Shown: positions 20,831-29,765 of the stretch, piece by piece
Layout of the letters: every line of letters starts with the position of its first letter
How positions within the stretch are numbered: position 1 is the first letter of the stretch
Source: a virus
DNA length: 31,934 bases
Virus record (IMG/VR): IMGVR_UViG_3300015263_000107
Coordinates: 1 to 31,934 of that record
Strand: one strand, 5' to 3'
Position numbers and translations under genes: made by a program
The notes under the pieces: model-generated
Seen by the model: only the letters and a program-made list of their open reading frames with translations
What the model was told of the DNA's origin: nothing
Databases searched by the model: none

Positions 20831-21214
20831 TTAGACTTGGAAATAAGTTGAGTTAGCGTTAAGATTTGTGCCAACCTTCTGTAGCTCAAGCATGACATAA
20901 GCGTTAGCGGTTCCTACAAAATTGACTACGATATCAGATTCCTGATTTAATGTAAGTGCCATACCAGCACCGGCATAATCGAAAGAACCTGAGGAATCAT
21001 ATACGCCAACAAGTTCACCACCACGAGTAAGTGTGATGTGACCAGCGTTACCAGTGCCTTGAAAAATCTGTGCGATATATGCGCCTGTCAGTACTTCATT
21101 TCCATAAGCAATATCGCTTACAGAGCTATTACCGGCAACCACGATGGTATTACTACCATTAAGGTGTACCACAGCAGATGTACCCGGCTTATTTGAAAGT
21201 ACCTTCTTAGCCAT
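20831..21214 (-). CDS. Putative beta-rich virion protein near prohead genes
   Basis: I do not recognise this 127-residue protein by family. It is rich in Gly, Ala, Val, Ser and Asn with repeated strand patterns (VVHLNGSNTIVVAGNS, GHITLTRGGELVGVYD, AYVMLELQKVG), suggesting a beta-sandwich. Its place between the core protein and protease genes suggests a virion component, possibly a capsid decoration protein. The start overlaps the stop of the upstream gene by one base, so it is translated with the head genes. Confidence 0.6.
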   Translation of the reverse strand: MAKKVLSNKPGTSAVVHLNGSNTIVVAGNSSVSDIAYGNEVLTGAYIAQIFQGTGNAGHITLTRGGELVGVYDSSGSFDYAGAGMALTLNQESDIVVNFVGTANAYVMLELQKVGTNLNANSTYFQV

Positions 21215-21852
21215 TATTCGCCTCTCATTTCAATCGCAAAGTTAAGGAGTTCGATTACGCCTTCACGAGTTTCCGCTTTGTCAAGCATTCTATACTGATT
21301 GTCTTCAGAAAGATTGCTGAATACGTCAAGCATAGTGTGGATATGGCTTTCTGAAAACCCTTCCATCTTTGCTACAAGACGCTCTTCCAATGTTGGTGGA
21401 GTGTAATCAGCAATGTCTGGCATAAACTTCTCAAGGGTACGATTAACGATATCTTCCTTGGTTAGCTTCTTTTTCTTCTTAGCCATCTTGGTAGCTGTAG
21501 CATACATTACTTCATCAGCACGATCACCGTACTGATCTTTCCAGTTACCGCCCTTCATCTTTTTGACAAGACTTTCGCGCTTCTTCTTTTGAGCAGCAGT
21601 AAGCTTCTTTTCTTCAAGCTCTTCTACTTCCTCATAAACTTTTTCGTCCTGACCCGGATCATAGCCATGGCGAGTCTTACTACGGCTACCCATTTTAATA
21701 TTGGTTGCCTGAAATACGTCATCACCATTTGCCTTACCGTTTACTTCGTTACGGTCAGCCTTCTTTTCGATTGTGTGCTTGTCAACAAACTTTTGCTCGT
21801 CTGGTGACTTTGGTCTATATACCTCGTTAAAGATATCCTTAAGCGTTTTCAT
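21214..21852 (-). CDS. Putative prohead core protein (gp68-like position)
   Basis: The 212-residue protein is highly charged, with a lysine-rich middle (LTAAQKKKRESLVKKMKGG, DRADEVMYATATKMAKKKKK) of a kind common in structural proteins of distant T4-like phages, and a helical C-terminus. It starts MKTLKDIFNE, resembling the capsid-targeting N-terminus of T4 internal proteins (MKTYQEFIAE). In T4 the small core protein gp68 is encoded between 67 and 21; the position is the same, but the protein is longer and I see no clear sequence match to gp68. Overlaps gene 67 by 14 bases. Confidence 0.62.
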   Translation of the reverse strand: MKTLKDIFNEVYRPKSPDEQKFVDKHTIEKKADRNEVNGKANGDDVFQATNIKMGSRSKTRHGYDPGQDEKVYEEVEELEEKKLTAAQKKKRESLVKKMKGGNWKDQYGDRADEVMYATATKMAKKKKKLTKEDIVNRTLEKFMPDIADYTPPTLEERLVAKMEGFSESHIHTMLDVFSNLSEDNQYRMLDKAETREGVIELLNFAIEMRGE

Positions 21853-22126
21853 CAGTGATGCCCTCGTTGTCTAAATCTTCCAAGTCTTCCAAGTCAAGGT
21901 CGATATCGTCTAGGTCAAGATCATCAATGTCAATGTCTTCTAGATCATCTTCGACTTCATCACCGATATCATCGTCTTCGCTGCCATAGATTGACTGTGC
22001 GTATTCAACACGCTTTGCGTCAAGTGCAGCCATAGCCTTTTCACGCATCAACTTATCGAATACATCTGTAAAATCTACAGGATTCTTGTCGATTGCTAGT
22101 CCAAGTAACTCATTTGTCTCTGGCAT
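21839..22126 (-). CDS. 67: Prohead core protein gp67
   Basis: The 95-residue protein has a helical N-terminal half (DFTDVFDKLMREKAMAALDA) and a C-terminal half dominated by Asp, Glu and Leu (DIDIDDLDLDDIDLDLEDL), like the acidic T4 core protein gp67 (80 residues). It lies between the portal gene 20 and the next core gene, as in T4. AAAGGA and a canonical late box 27 bases upstream support late expression. Identification rests on composition and position. Confidence 0.75.
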   Translation of the reverse strand: MPETNELLGLAIDKNPVDFTDVFDKLMREKAMAALDAKRVEYAQSIYGSEDDDIGDEVEDDLEDIDIDDLDLDDIDLDLEDLEDLDNEGITDENA

Positions 22127-22153
22127 AAAATTGTCCTTTAATCCAAGTAATAA

Positions 22154-22161
22154 TATTTATA
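22154..22161 (-). promoter_or_regulatory. T4-type late promoter box TATAAATA before gene 67
   Basis: Exact TATAAATA on the minus strand in the 38-base gap between genes 20 and 67, 27 bases from the gene 67 start. Confidence 0.82.
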
Positions 22162-22164
22162 AAT

Positions 22165-23724
22165 TTATTTTTTGTTCGTTTTTGCCATCTGGCTCACAGG
22201 TGCTGGAATTGCCTCACCCTCTGGACCCAACTCTGGTGGGTAATACTGAGGATTCTGCATTTCGAATGGAATCTGTTCATCGATTTCTTCCATTTCTTCA
22301 TCAGATTGGCGAAGAACCTTACGACGAATCCATTCATGTGAATAATACTTACCAGCAAACGGATCAATTTCAGATAGCATAGCAATACGGTTACGAAGAA
22401 TTTCAATTTCTTTTAATTCTGCGTAATAGTTGTCTTGTGAAAACTTGTAGCGAATCTGTTCTCTAATCTGATCCCATTCTTCAACAGTAATAATTCCCTT
22501 AAGGATTAGCTGTCTTTCTAGAATCTTAGTGAAGAGTTGTGCAAACTTATTACGCAAACGGCTTACAAACTTAGAGAATTTAACTTCGTCACGAGTAATT
22601 TCTGAGGCACGACCAAAATTGAATTGCGCTTCAGGATCAAGTCTGCTAATAGGAACGTTCAATGACATGTATAGCTTCTTTTGGAAGTACATTACGTCAT
22701 CCATCTGACCTAGGTTCTGCCCACCCGGTAGAGTTGTGATTTCTGTTCCCTTACCACCTTCACGGCGAGGAAGCCAGAAGTCTTCTAGCATGGTCATGAA
22801 CTTACGGTCATCACGAATTTCGCCAGTAGCGGAATCGTAAACAAGTTTGTTCTTGAACTTTGTCATAATATCACGTAGGTACTGTTCTGCCTTCATCTTA
22901 GGAAGGTTGCCTACGTCAATATAGAAAATACGGCGTTCTGGTGCACGGCTGATACGATAGATAACCAGCGAGTCTTCCATAGAACGAAGTTGGTTTAGAG
23001 GCTTTATGGCCTTGTGAAGATATGATTGAACCAAGTCACCATTGAGTGAGGTAAGACCTGATGTGCAATGAATGATAGAGTCTTTAGCAATTTTTAGACC
23101 GCCAATTGAATTCGATGGTAGAGCAGAGCTACCAGACGTTTTCGAGAATCCCTTATCATTGTAAATGTAGTATTCGCTAGCTGTCTGAGAGAAAGAAACG
23201 TTGTTAACAGCTTTCTTCTTACGGACTTCACGTAGCTTACGAATCTTACGTGGATCGATGTAGCGAAGCTCAATAATACCATTCGCAGGATTTGCTTCGT
23301 CTAGAATAGCGTGATAGTATAAACGTCCATCAACATACCAGCGTCTAAAGATTTCATAAGAAAGCTGATTAAACTCTAGTAGGTTGATGACGTTTTTAAA
23401 TTCTTCGATAAAGATTTTCTTTACTTTATCTGGCATTTCAATATCGTCAAGAATTAATTCAACGACTTCTTGTTCTGCCTCTTGTGTAATAACTTCGTTT
23501 ACGATATCATCAATGGCCTGATCGACTTCAGGATGTAGTGCCATTTCACGGTACTTGTTGACCAATTCTGCTTCTGTACGAATAGAACCATCAAGGTCAA
23601 CGTAAGTACCGTAAACGCCACCTTCCGCAACGATTGCAGCCCCGTCATCACTCTGCCTAGGGGCGAATGAGACGGGTTCCGGCTGCTTTCTCTTAATTTC
23701 AAATCCAAATAGGTCAAGTGCCAT
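22165..23724 (-). CDS. 20: Portal protein gp20
   Basis: The 519-residue protein corresponds to T4 gp20 (524 residues). Recognisable segments include VDQAIDDIVNEVI, FRRWYVDGRLYYHAI, IELRYIDPRKIRKLREV, LVIYRISRAPERRIFYIDVG and GRASEITRDEVKFSKFV with the LPGGQNLGQMDDVMYF loop before it. Twelve copies form the head vertex ring used for DNA packaging and tail joining. The start has GGA and an A/T spacer. It follows gene 19 in T4 (reverse) order. Confidence 0.97.
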   Translation of the reverse strand: MALDLFGFEIKRKQPEPVSFAPRQSDDGAAIVAEGGVYGTYVDLDGSIRTEAELVNKYREMALHPEVDQAIDDIVNEVITQEAEQEVVELILDDIEMPDKVKKIFIEEFKNVINLLEFNQLSYEIFRRWYVDGRLYYHAILDEANPANGIIELRYIDPRKIRKLREVRKKKAVNNVSFSQTASEYYIYNDKGFSKTSGSSALPSNSIGGLKIAKDSIIHCTSGLTSLNGDLVQSYLHKAIKPLNQLRSMEDSLVIYRISRAPERRIFYIDVGNLPKMKAEQYLRDIMTKFKNKLVYDSATGEIRDDRKFMTMLEDFWLPRREGGKGTEITTLPGGQNLGQMDDVMYFQKKLYMSLNVPISRLDPEAQFNFGRASEITRDEVKFSKFVSRLRNKFAQLFTKILERQLILKGIITVEEWDQIREQIRYKFSQDNYYAELKEIEILRNRIAMLSEIDPFAGKYYSHEWIRRKVLRQSDEEMEEIDEQIPFEMQNPQYYPPELGPEGEAIPAPVSQMAKTNKK

Positions 23725-23749
23725 ATTATATTATTCCAATCAAACTTTA

Positions 23750-24331
23750 TTACTTAATTGTGCCACCGGCAGTAGGACCTTCGACTACATAATAGTCATA
23801 GGCAAACTGAACTTGGAACGTTTCAATTTCATCGGTTCTGTTCCAATCTAGATCAATTGGTGAGATTTCGGTTGGAAATAGACCGACGAATTTATAGGTA
23901 CGAATAATTGCAGGTGTTGTACCAGATGCGCCACCAGACTTTGCATACTGATAAACATATGCGTCTGTCTTGTAGTTATTTGGTGCTGATGAACCTGTAG
24001 TATTTACGTTACCTTCAAGTGAGTTAATCTTGTTGTGCCATGTCTCAAGACCTTGACGAATTTTAAAGTCTTCGTCATTAAGAATTGATACTGACCATGG
24101 TTGGAAGGTTCTATCACCAGCAACACGAATCTTACGACCAAAATATGGAACTTCGATTGCAGAAATTGTTGAACCGGGGATTGCGCTAGCCTGAATCATA
24201 AAGCTAGCGTCTCTTGAAATATCCAGACCATTAGGTACAATTGATGGTAGTGTCAATTTGACTTGGAAGAGCGTTGGACGCGCCCCTCCAAGCTTCAATG
24301 CACCTCTGATATCTTCTATTCTAAAAGCCAT
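23750..24331 (-). CDS. 19: Tail tube protein gp19
   Basis: The 193-residue protein matches T4-like tail tube proteins (163 in T4): FQVKLTLP and ASFMIQASAIPGSTISAIEVPYFGRKI near the N-terminus, then RTFQPWSVSILNDEDFKIRQG, a GLETWHNKINSLEGN helix, and FVGLFPTEISPIDLDWN with ETFQVQFAYDYY at the end. Hexameric rings stack inside the sheath. AAAGGAG precedes the ATG and a late-box variant is 20 bases upstream. Confidence 0.95.
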   Translation of the reverse strand: MAFRIEDIRGALKLGGARPTLFQVKLTLPSIVPNGLDISRDASFMIQASAIPGSTISAIEVPYFGRKIRVAGDRTFQPWSVSILNDEDFKIRQGLETWHNKINSLEGNVNTTGSSAPNNYKTDAYVYQYAKSGGASGTTPAIIRTYKFVGLFPTEISPIDLDWNRTDEIETFQVQFAYDYYVVEGPTAGGTIK

Positions 24332-24351
24332 TTAAGTGTTCTCCTTTATTC

Positions 24352-24359
24352 TATTTATT
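24352..24359 (-). promoter_or_regulatory. Late promoter variant AATAAATA before gene 19
   Basis: AATAAATA on the minus strand in the 31-base gap between genes 18 and 19, one base from consensus. The distance to the start codon is short (20 bases) and would leave a leader of about 14 bases with the ribosome site. Confidence 0.35.
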
Positions 24360-24362
24360 CGA

Positions 24363-26594
24363 TTAGCCAACAATCTCAGAGAACTCGACACCGCTTCTAA
24401 CAGCCACAAAGTTTAGCTGAATGAAGTTGATTGCTCTAGCTGGCTTGATATAGATATCTCCAACAAATCTGTTAGTATCAACGATCTGTGGTGTGTTATT
24501 TGATTCATCGCACACAACACGGAAGTCATAGATACCACGGCGACCCTGTACATCACGTAGGAAAGGTTCTACGAGGTTGATGAACTGAGCACGTGTGAAT
24601 TCATCGTTGAATTCAAATAGGAATGACTTAGATGCTTGTGAAATAGTCTTTTCAAGAATAATGAATAGTCTACGCACATTGATGCGGTCAAACGCACTTG
24701 GCTTAGATAGAAGAGTCTTATCGCCATATAGGATAATGCCCTGACCCGGTTGTGAAATTACAGGGTTCACACTATTCTTATATAGAACGTCTCTCTGTGC
24801 TCTATTTGGATTAAATGCAAGTTTGATTGCGTTACGAATCTGACCACGTGAATTACCTGCTGGTGAATACCATGGATCACGAGTATTGTCAGTGCGTACA
24901 CATAGACCTGCAATGTCACCGTTTAGAGGAATCCAGCGGTAAGTATCATTGTACTTGTCATACTGGTACTTATAGCCAGAATCCATTACAGCGTAAGAAG
25001 ATGATCTTACTTCGTTGCGGAAAGCAACAACATTTTCTTCTGCACCAATTGGCTTATTGACAACAGTGTCAATTGTTGGTGAAACAAACACTACACAATC
25101 TCTGCGAACTTCAGCAAGGTTATCGATTAGATAGTTTGCTAGCTGTTCACCAACTGCACCATCTTCCTTTCTTGACTTACCAGTAAGAACTAGTGCAATG
25201 TCAATGTCTTCTGGTGATACGAATGTGTCGTATGCAGTTGCAAGTGATGCGAATGGTAGATCAACTTCACTCACATCGCTACCACCAACAAATGATACTG
25301 TAAGCGGAGCATTTGCAGTAACTGAAGCAATGTTTACGGCAGTATTGGCTTCTGATCCAGCACGTTCACCAGCTACCCAGACATATTCTGACTGATCGTT
25401 GATGACTGTTCTGTAGTAGTTTCCAGTGCCATCAGGAAGCTTAGCATCGGTTGCTCTTGAAACGCCCTTGTAAACTTCAAGAACAGCACCCGGAGCACCA
25501 GTGAAAGCACCGTCTTCGTCTACGACAACAACATGTACTTCGTCCATCTGTGCGGTTGGATCGGCAAGCTGTAGAGCAGTGTTGCCGTATGCAGCAACGT
25601 ATTCAGAACGACCCGGAGCAGCGTCTACCTGTGTGAAGTATTCCCAATAACGACCAACAAAATTCTGATTAATATCAGATGATAGCTTTAGTGGCTGATC
25701 AAGTGTTAGTGAAATTGTCACAACACCAGTATTGACAAGTCCATTCTGTTCGACTACAGGTGCACCAACGGTAAGAACCTTTAGCTTCTGTGAAGAATTG
25801 CCAACCTTAACTTGGATATAATCGCCTTCATTGATCTTATCGGCAACTGCGGCAGCATCGGCAGCAATAGTACCAGAATCTTCTGCTGTGAAGTTGAATG
25901 TTGTATTTGCTATTGGATCATAAATTGGAACGTTTACGTTTGAACCATCAAGAGTGATAGTAGCAATTGAGGAACCAACAGGCAGAAAGAATCCAGTATT
26001 TGGACCACTGAATGCAGCATTTGCAGTAACGGTAACTGCGGTATTTCCTGTTCCATATGTGTATGAAACATAGAACTTAGTTTCATCAATAATAACGTTT
26101 GATGAAAACTGTTCTGCGCTTTCACAGACAGATACCTTAAGTGAGTTACCAATTTCGCCGGGGAAACGAGCAACATATGCAAGATCGCTAGCAGCTAGGG
26201 TAGCTTCCTTAGTTGCAAAGTCATCTGCATTTAGTACTGTAAGTGTCGCTGAAGCAGAGCTTGCATTTGCGGTCTCACCACCTACGGCTGCGAACTGTGA
26301 TGCAGTATTAGCAGCACGAGTTACGTATAGTGCATTTGAGTATGATAGAAAGTTTGCTGCTGTGAAAAAGGTCTCAGGGTTAAGGTTTGTTGGCTTCCCG
26401 AACTGCTTAACAAGATCGTTCTCGGAAGTTACCAAAGCTGGCTTATTAACTGGACCCCAACGGAATACACCAGCAAATGCGCCAACAGTAGTAGCTACGG
26501 CAGGTGTTACCGTAGTAAGATCGATTTCTGAGAAATTTACACCGGCACTTAGTTGATTACCACCGCCACCGGTTCCAAAATTCTGAACGGCCAT
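24363..26594 (-). CDS. 18: Tail sheath protein gp18
   Basis: The 743-residue protein is the contractile sheath, longer than T4 gp18 (659), with extra length mainly in the Val/Ala/Thr-rich middle (about residues 100-400), where surface domains are inserted. N-terminal SAGVNFSEIDLTTVTPAVAT, the DCVVFVSPTIDTVV strand and the C-terminal KSFLFEFNDEFTRAQFINLV, RGIYDFRVVCDESNNTP and NFIQLNFVAVRSGVEFSEIV segments match the family core. AAAGGAG precedes the ATG; a canonical late box is 48 bases upstream. Confidence 0.96.
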   Translation of the reverse strand: MAVQNFGTGGGGNQLSAGVNFSEIDLTTVTPAVATTVGAFAGVFRWGPVNKPALVTSENDLVKQFGKPTNLNPETFFTAANFLSYSNALYVTRAANTASQFAAVGGETANASSASATLTVLNADDFATKEATLAASDLAYVARFPGEIGNSLKVSVCESAEQFSSNVIIDETKFYVSYTYGTGNTAVTVTANAAFSGPNTGFFLPVGSSIATITLDGSNVNVPIYDPIANTTFNFTAEDSGTIAADAAAVADKINEGDYIQVKVGNSSQKLKVLTVGAPVVEQNGLVNTGVVTISLTLDQPLKLSSDINQNFVGRYWEYFTQVDAAPGRSEYVAAYGNTALQLADPTAQMDEVHVVVVDEDGAFTGAPGAVLEVYKGVSRATDAKLPDGTGNYYRTVINDQSEYVWVAGERAGSEANTAVNIASVTANAPLTVSFVGGSDVSEVDLPFASLATAYDTFVSPEDIDIALVLTGKSRKEDGAVGEQLANYLIDNLAEVRRDCVVFVSPTIDTVVNKPIGAEENVVAFRNEVRSSSYAVMDSGYKYQYDKYNDTYRWIPLNGDIAGLCVRTDNTRDPWYSPAGNSRGQIRNAIKLAFNPNRAQRDVLYKNSVNPVISQPGQGIILYGDKTLLSKPSAFDRINVRRLFIILEKTISQASKSFLFEFNDEFTRAQFINLVEPFLRDVQGRRGIYDFRVVCDESNNTPQIVDTNRFVGDIYIKPARAINFIQLNFVAVRSGVEFSEIVG

Positions 26595-26641
26595 TTAGCT
26601 CTTCTCCTTTAAAGGGGTTAATTATGTTGTTTTACATGTCA

Positions 26642-26649
26642 TATTTATA
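26642..26649 (-). promoter_or_regulatory. T4-type late promoter box TATAAATA before gene 18
   Basis: Exact TATAAATA on the minus strand in the 65-base gap between genes 17 and 18, giving a predicted leader of about 40 bases. Confidence 0.85.
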
Positions 26650-26659
26650 AAAACAGGAA

Positions 26660-28312
26660 TTAGAAGAACATGAACTCTTTGGATGGATTCTCAGTAAGAT
26701 CAATCACATCCTGATATTCAGTGAATACTTCCTGACCATCATCCAAGAAAAATGAATCTAATTGACTTTCCAATTCCTCTTCTGTTTTGTCTCTAAGCTT
26801 CATCAGCGTATTAATATCAGTTAGGTCTCTGAAATATTGCTGATCACTCATCCATCCGAAGAGAACAAGGCCCATAACTAGATCGTCTGTACAACCCGGC
26901 TCTGCTTCATATGACACGCCCTTCTTTGAAAAACGAGAAAGTTCAAAGATAGTATCGTTATCGTTAATAATTAATTGTCTTTGCTCAACAAGTAGTTTGA
27001 GCATTGAACAGCCAACAGACTTGACAGTTTTTGTTGTTCTGATACCTCTGTCTGTTCCACCAGACTTATTGAATCCTGTGGAAATTCTCTTACCTCTGGC
27101 ACCAGCATGTTCTGTATATACGATGCCTTCGTATTCATAATCAAAGTGTAATGAGTCGGCAACCTGTGCACCGATATCATTAATTTCTACTAGCACAGTA
27201 GCGTTATTGAAGGCTTTGGCTGTCCTGAATATGACACCAGCATAATCAAGCGGGGTTATCATATTGCTACGGAAAGTGCAAACCTGTTGATACGGCATTT
27301 TGGTAACATCGATCAATTGGAATGCAGAGTAGTCTAGTCCTTTTCCTCTTGACACATCGCACACAATAACGTATTGGTGTCCTGCAATCTTATCTTCGTA
27401 GATATTTAGACCATCACCAGAATGAATTGGAGTCTTGGCAACCAATGTTTTCAGCACAGCACCAGAAATAAGGGTACCGGATGAACCAAGCCAAGCACAT
27501 TCGAATTCCTGTGCAAACTTTTCTAGGTCGAAGTTCATAGCAGATAGGGTTTCGTGTCTCCACTTTTCATCACGGCCCGGTACACGCTGCCAAGGAACTT
27601 CAATGTATTCGTAACCATTGTACTCTTTGCTGTCTCTGTCGGCTTGTGCGCCCATACAGATACCGTAGAAGTGGTTCAATCCGTTTGGTGTTGAAGTGAA
27701 TAGAATCTTGGTTGTCTGACCAGAAGAAATGGTAGGGAAAACGGATGCAAAGAATTCTTCCCATCCTTCAACGAATGCAGCTTCGTCAATGTATAGTAGT
27801 GAAATAGAACGACCACGAATAGCAGAAGATGATGTAGCAGCCGCAAGGACTTTACAACCGTTCTCTAATTCGATATTACCCTTGTTCCATTCCACAACGC
27901 CCTGTTGTAGCCAATCAGGAAGAGATTCGTATGATAGCTTCACACGCTCTAGAATTTCACGAGCAGCGTCACCCTTGTTAGCAAGTAGTGCGACTTCCTT
28001 GTGGTTATTAAAAAGAATGTAGTGAAGAATAATTGCTGCCGCTGTGGTAGTCTTACCTGCCTGACGGGAAGTACATACGGCGACTCGTCTTGACGTAGTG
28101 ATCCTGTTTATGATATCTTTCTGGTAATCATAGAGCCTGATAGGAATTAGACCATGGTCAACGTGAACAATCTGAATATACTTTTCGGCAAAGTAAATTG
28201 GGTCTTGTGCACATTTTAACCATTCTTGTACCTGTTCAGGAGTCCAAGCAATTTTCTTTCGTGCTTTTTTGAGTAGCGGATTACCGTTGTAACCCTTATC
28301 CTGCATTTGCAT
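26660..28312 (-). CDS. 17: Terminase large subunit gp17
   Basis: The 550-residue protein (610 in T4) has the packaging ATPase with Walker A SRQAGKT (residues 82-88) and Walker B SLLYIDEAAF (Asp176, catalytic Glu177), the coupling motif FTSTPNG, and the RNase H-like nuclease with Asp319 (VIVCDVSRG), Glu376 (VEINDIG) and Asp476/Asp477 (GCTDDLVMG). It cuts concatemers and pumps DNA through gp20. It overlaps nothing; gene 16 ends two bases upstream. The start has only a weak ribosome site, so coupling to gene 16 is likely. Confidence 0.97.
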   Translation of the reverse strand: MQMQDKGYNGNPLLKKARKKIAWTPEQVQEWLKCAQDPIYFAEKYIQIVHVDHGLIPIRLYDYQKDIINRITTSRRVAVCTSRQAGKTTTAAAIILHYILFNNHKEVALLANKGDAAREILERVKLSYESLPDWLQQGVVEWNKGNIELENGCKVLAAATSSSAIRGRSISLLYIDEAAFVEGWEEFFASVFPTISSGQTTKILFTSTPNGLNHFYGICMGAQADRDSKEYNGYEYIEVPWQRVPGRDEKWRHETLSAMNFDLEKFAQEFECAWLGSSGTLISGAVLKTLVAKTPIHSGDGLNIYEDKIAGHQYVIVCDVSRGKGLDYSAFQLIDVTKMPYQQVCTFRSNMITPLDYAGVIFRTAKAFNNATVLVEINDIGAQVADSLHFDYEYEGIVYTEHAGARGKRISTGFNKSGGTDRGIRTTKTVKSVGCSMLKLLVEQRQLIINDNDTIFELSRFSKKGVSYEAEPGCTDDLVMGLVLFGWMSDQQYFRDLTDINTLMKLRDKTEEELESQLDSFFLDDGQEVFTEYQDVIDLTENPSKEFMFF

Positions 28313-28314
28313 GA

Positions 28315-28713
28315 TTATTCGCTCTTGTTTTTCATGTCCTCAAGCATCTGCTGCAATTCGGCTGTGGAGCCGACGAATAGATTGTTGGTAACATTTTGTT
28401 GTTCTTGCGCTGGTTTATTTACAATGCGCTTCTTTTTGATTTGCAATTCAGCCAATCCCATGCTAATGTCAGCCATGGTTTTGATAGCAGAATTTAATAC
28501 TTCGTATGCCTTAGGGTGCTGTGATTGCTGTGCGATATTGACCATATCTTGAACAGCTTGTTTGCTCATTTCTAAAGCATTGTACAAGCCTTCTCGTGCC
28601 TGATCTACATCTTCCTCGCCCTGTTCTTCGCCTAGAGCAGGAAGGTTATCTTTCTCTTCATAAATCGCAGGTACTGTTCTCAGTCCTAATGCGTCATCTA
28701 TTTGTTTTGTCAT
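28315..28713 (-). CDS. 16: Terminase small subunit gp16
   Basis: The 132-residue protein sits directly before gene 17 as in T4 (gp16, 164 residues). It has an acidic N-terminus, a central helical region (AREGLYNALEMSKQAVQDMV and SAIKTMADISMGLAELQIKK) fitting the gp16 coiled oligomerisation core, and a polar tail. It recognises DNA and stimulates gp17 ATPase. ATGA overlap with gene 15 at 28710-28713. Confidence 0.87.
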   Translation of the reverse strand: MTKQIDDALGLRTVPAIYEEKDNLPALGEEQGEEDVDQAREGLYNALEMSKQAVQDMVNIAQQSQHPKAYEVLNSAIKTMADISMGLAELQIKKKRIVNKPAQEQQNVTNNLFVGSTAELQQMLEDMKNKSE

Positions 28714-29765
28714 AGTCCGTCTATAATGTCTATAATGAATCCATAGTCACTGTTTGCGTAGATTTGGTCTGGTGAGACAGATAGTGGTGGAGCAATGACC
28801 GTATCGATGACTGTTCCTGTAGCACCTGTATCCGAACCAATCACGATATCACCGTTTGCAATTTGACCATGAATGTTTCTCGTAGAGAATGAAGTCGAAT
28901 TACTTGCGGCAACATATGCATAATTATCAGCGTCAACGTATACTTTTTCTGTAATATCAAAAGTACCAGTAGTATTTGCTAATGTATATGTATACAAATG
29001 AACACTTGCAGAAGTTGCCATGCCATTTGCGAACATACCCGGAACAATGTGAACCACACTAGCAGGGTCTGTATTGTTTGGATTAGCATCCCACACAGAA
29101 ATGTTGGCTGGTGGATATGTAAGATTTAGTGTGATATCCTTAATAATACCATTTGAAGTGCTGTAGGTAGGACCAAAGAAATATGCCTTCATCGTGAACT
29201 TTAGTGTCCAGATGATCGCTCTTCTATTAATGAAGTCACCTTCATAGGTATCCTCTTGATCTACCGTTTCAAGTGTGATAGGAATGTCGTGCTTTTGATT
29301 AAGATCAGTATTAAGATTTAGTGTCGCCGTCCATGTAGGATTGAAAAACGGAAGGATTTGCTCGACAATATACGTACCGTCTTCCACGTTTTTCGTCATA
29401 ATTGACAACGTGAATTCGATGTTGTATGGAACGGGCTGATACTGGTATTTCACACCATTTGGATTATTAGGATCAATGACAGTGACTCTATTAAAAGTTG
29501 GTAACTTTCTTGTAGGATCGTAATACATGTTGGTCATTTCAAATGTCATTCTTGGTAGCTGAATGGCAATTGGTCTATTCAAACCGGGGTTGCCTTCAAG
29601 ACGAGCAAGAAACTTTTCACGAGGACCATAGTTCAATGGCACCTTCATGTTCTGAATCTGTGTACCAGTATTGTCGTATCTCTTTAACCAAATGTTATTA
29701 AAAAGAGTGCCGAAATAAATGACGTACTTACGCAGCGTACCATGTCCAAATGTAGTACCGAACAT
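28710..29765 (-). CDS. 15: Tail completion and sheath stabiliser gp15
   Basis: The 351-residue protein begins with the gp15-type region (MFGTTFGHGTLRKYVIYFGT, then NNIWLKRYD and NMKVPLNYGPREKFLARLEG) and conserved RPIAIQLPRMTFEMTNMYYD. T4 gp15 has 272 residues; the extra length is a Ser/Thr/Val-rich C-terminal part (about 240-351, with SDTGATGTVIDTV) that looks like an added beta domain. gp15 caps the tail and joins it to the neck. TAATG coupling with gene 14 upstream. Confidence 0.93.
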   Translation of the reverse strand: MFGTTFGHGTLRKYVIYFGTLFNNIWLKRYDNTGTQIQNMKVPLNYGPREKFLARLEGNPGLNRPIAIQLPRMTFEMTNMYYDPTRKLPTFNRVTVIDPNNPNGVKYQYQPVPYNIEFTLSIMTKNVEDGTYIVEQILPFFNPTWTATLNLNTDLNQKHDIPITLETVDQEDTYEGDFINRRAIIWTLKFTMKAYFFGPTYSTSNGIIKDITLNLTYPPANISVWDANPNNTDPASVVHIVPGMFANGMATSASVHLYTYTLANTTGTFDITEKVYVDADNYAYVAASNSTSFSTRNIHGQIANGDIVIGSDTGATGTVIDTVIAPPLSVSPDQIYANSDYGFIIDIIDGL

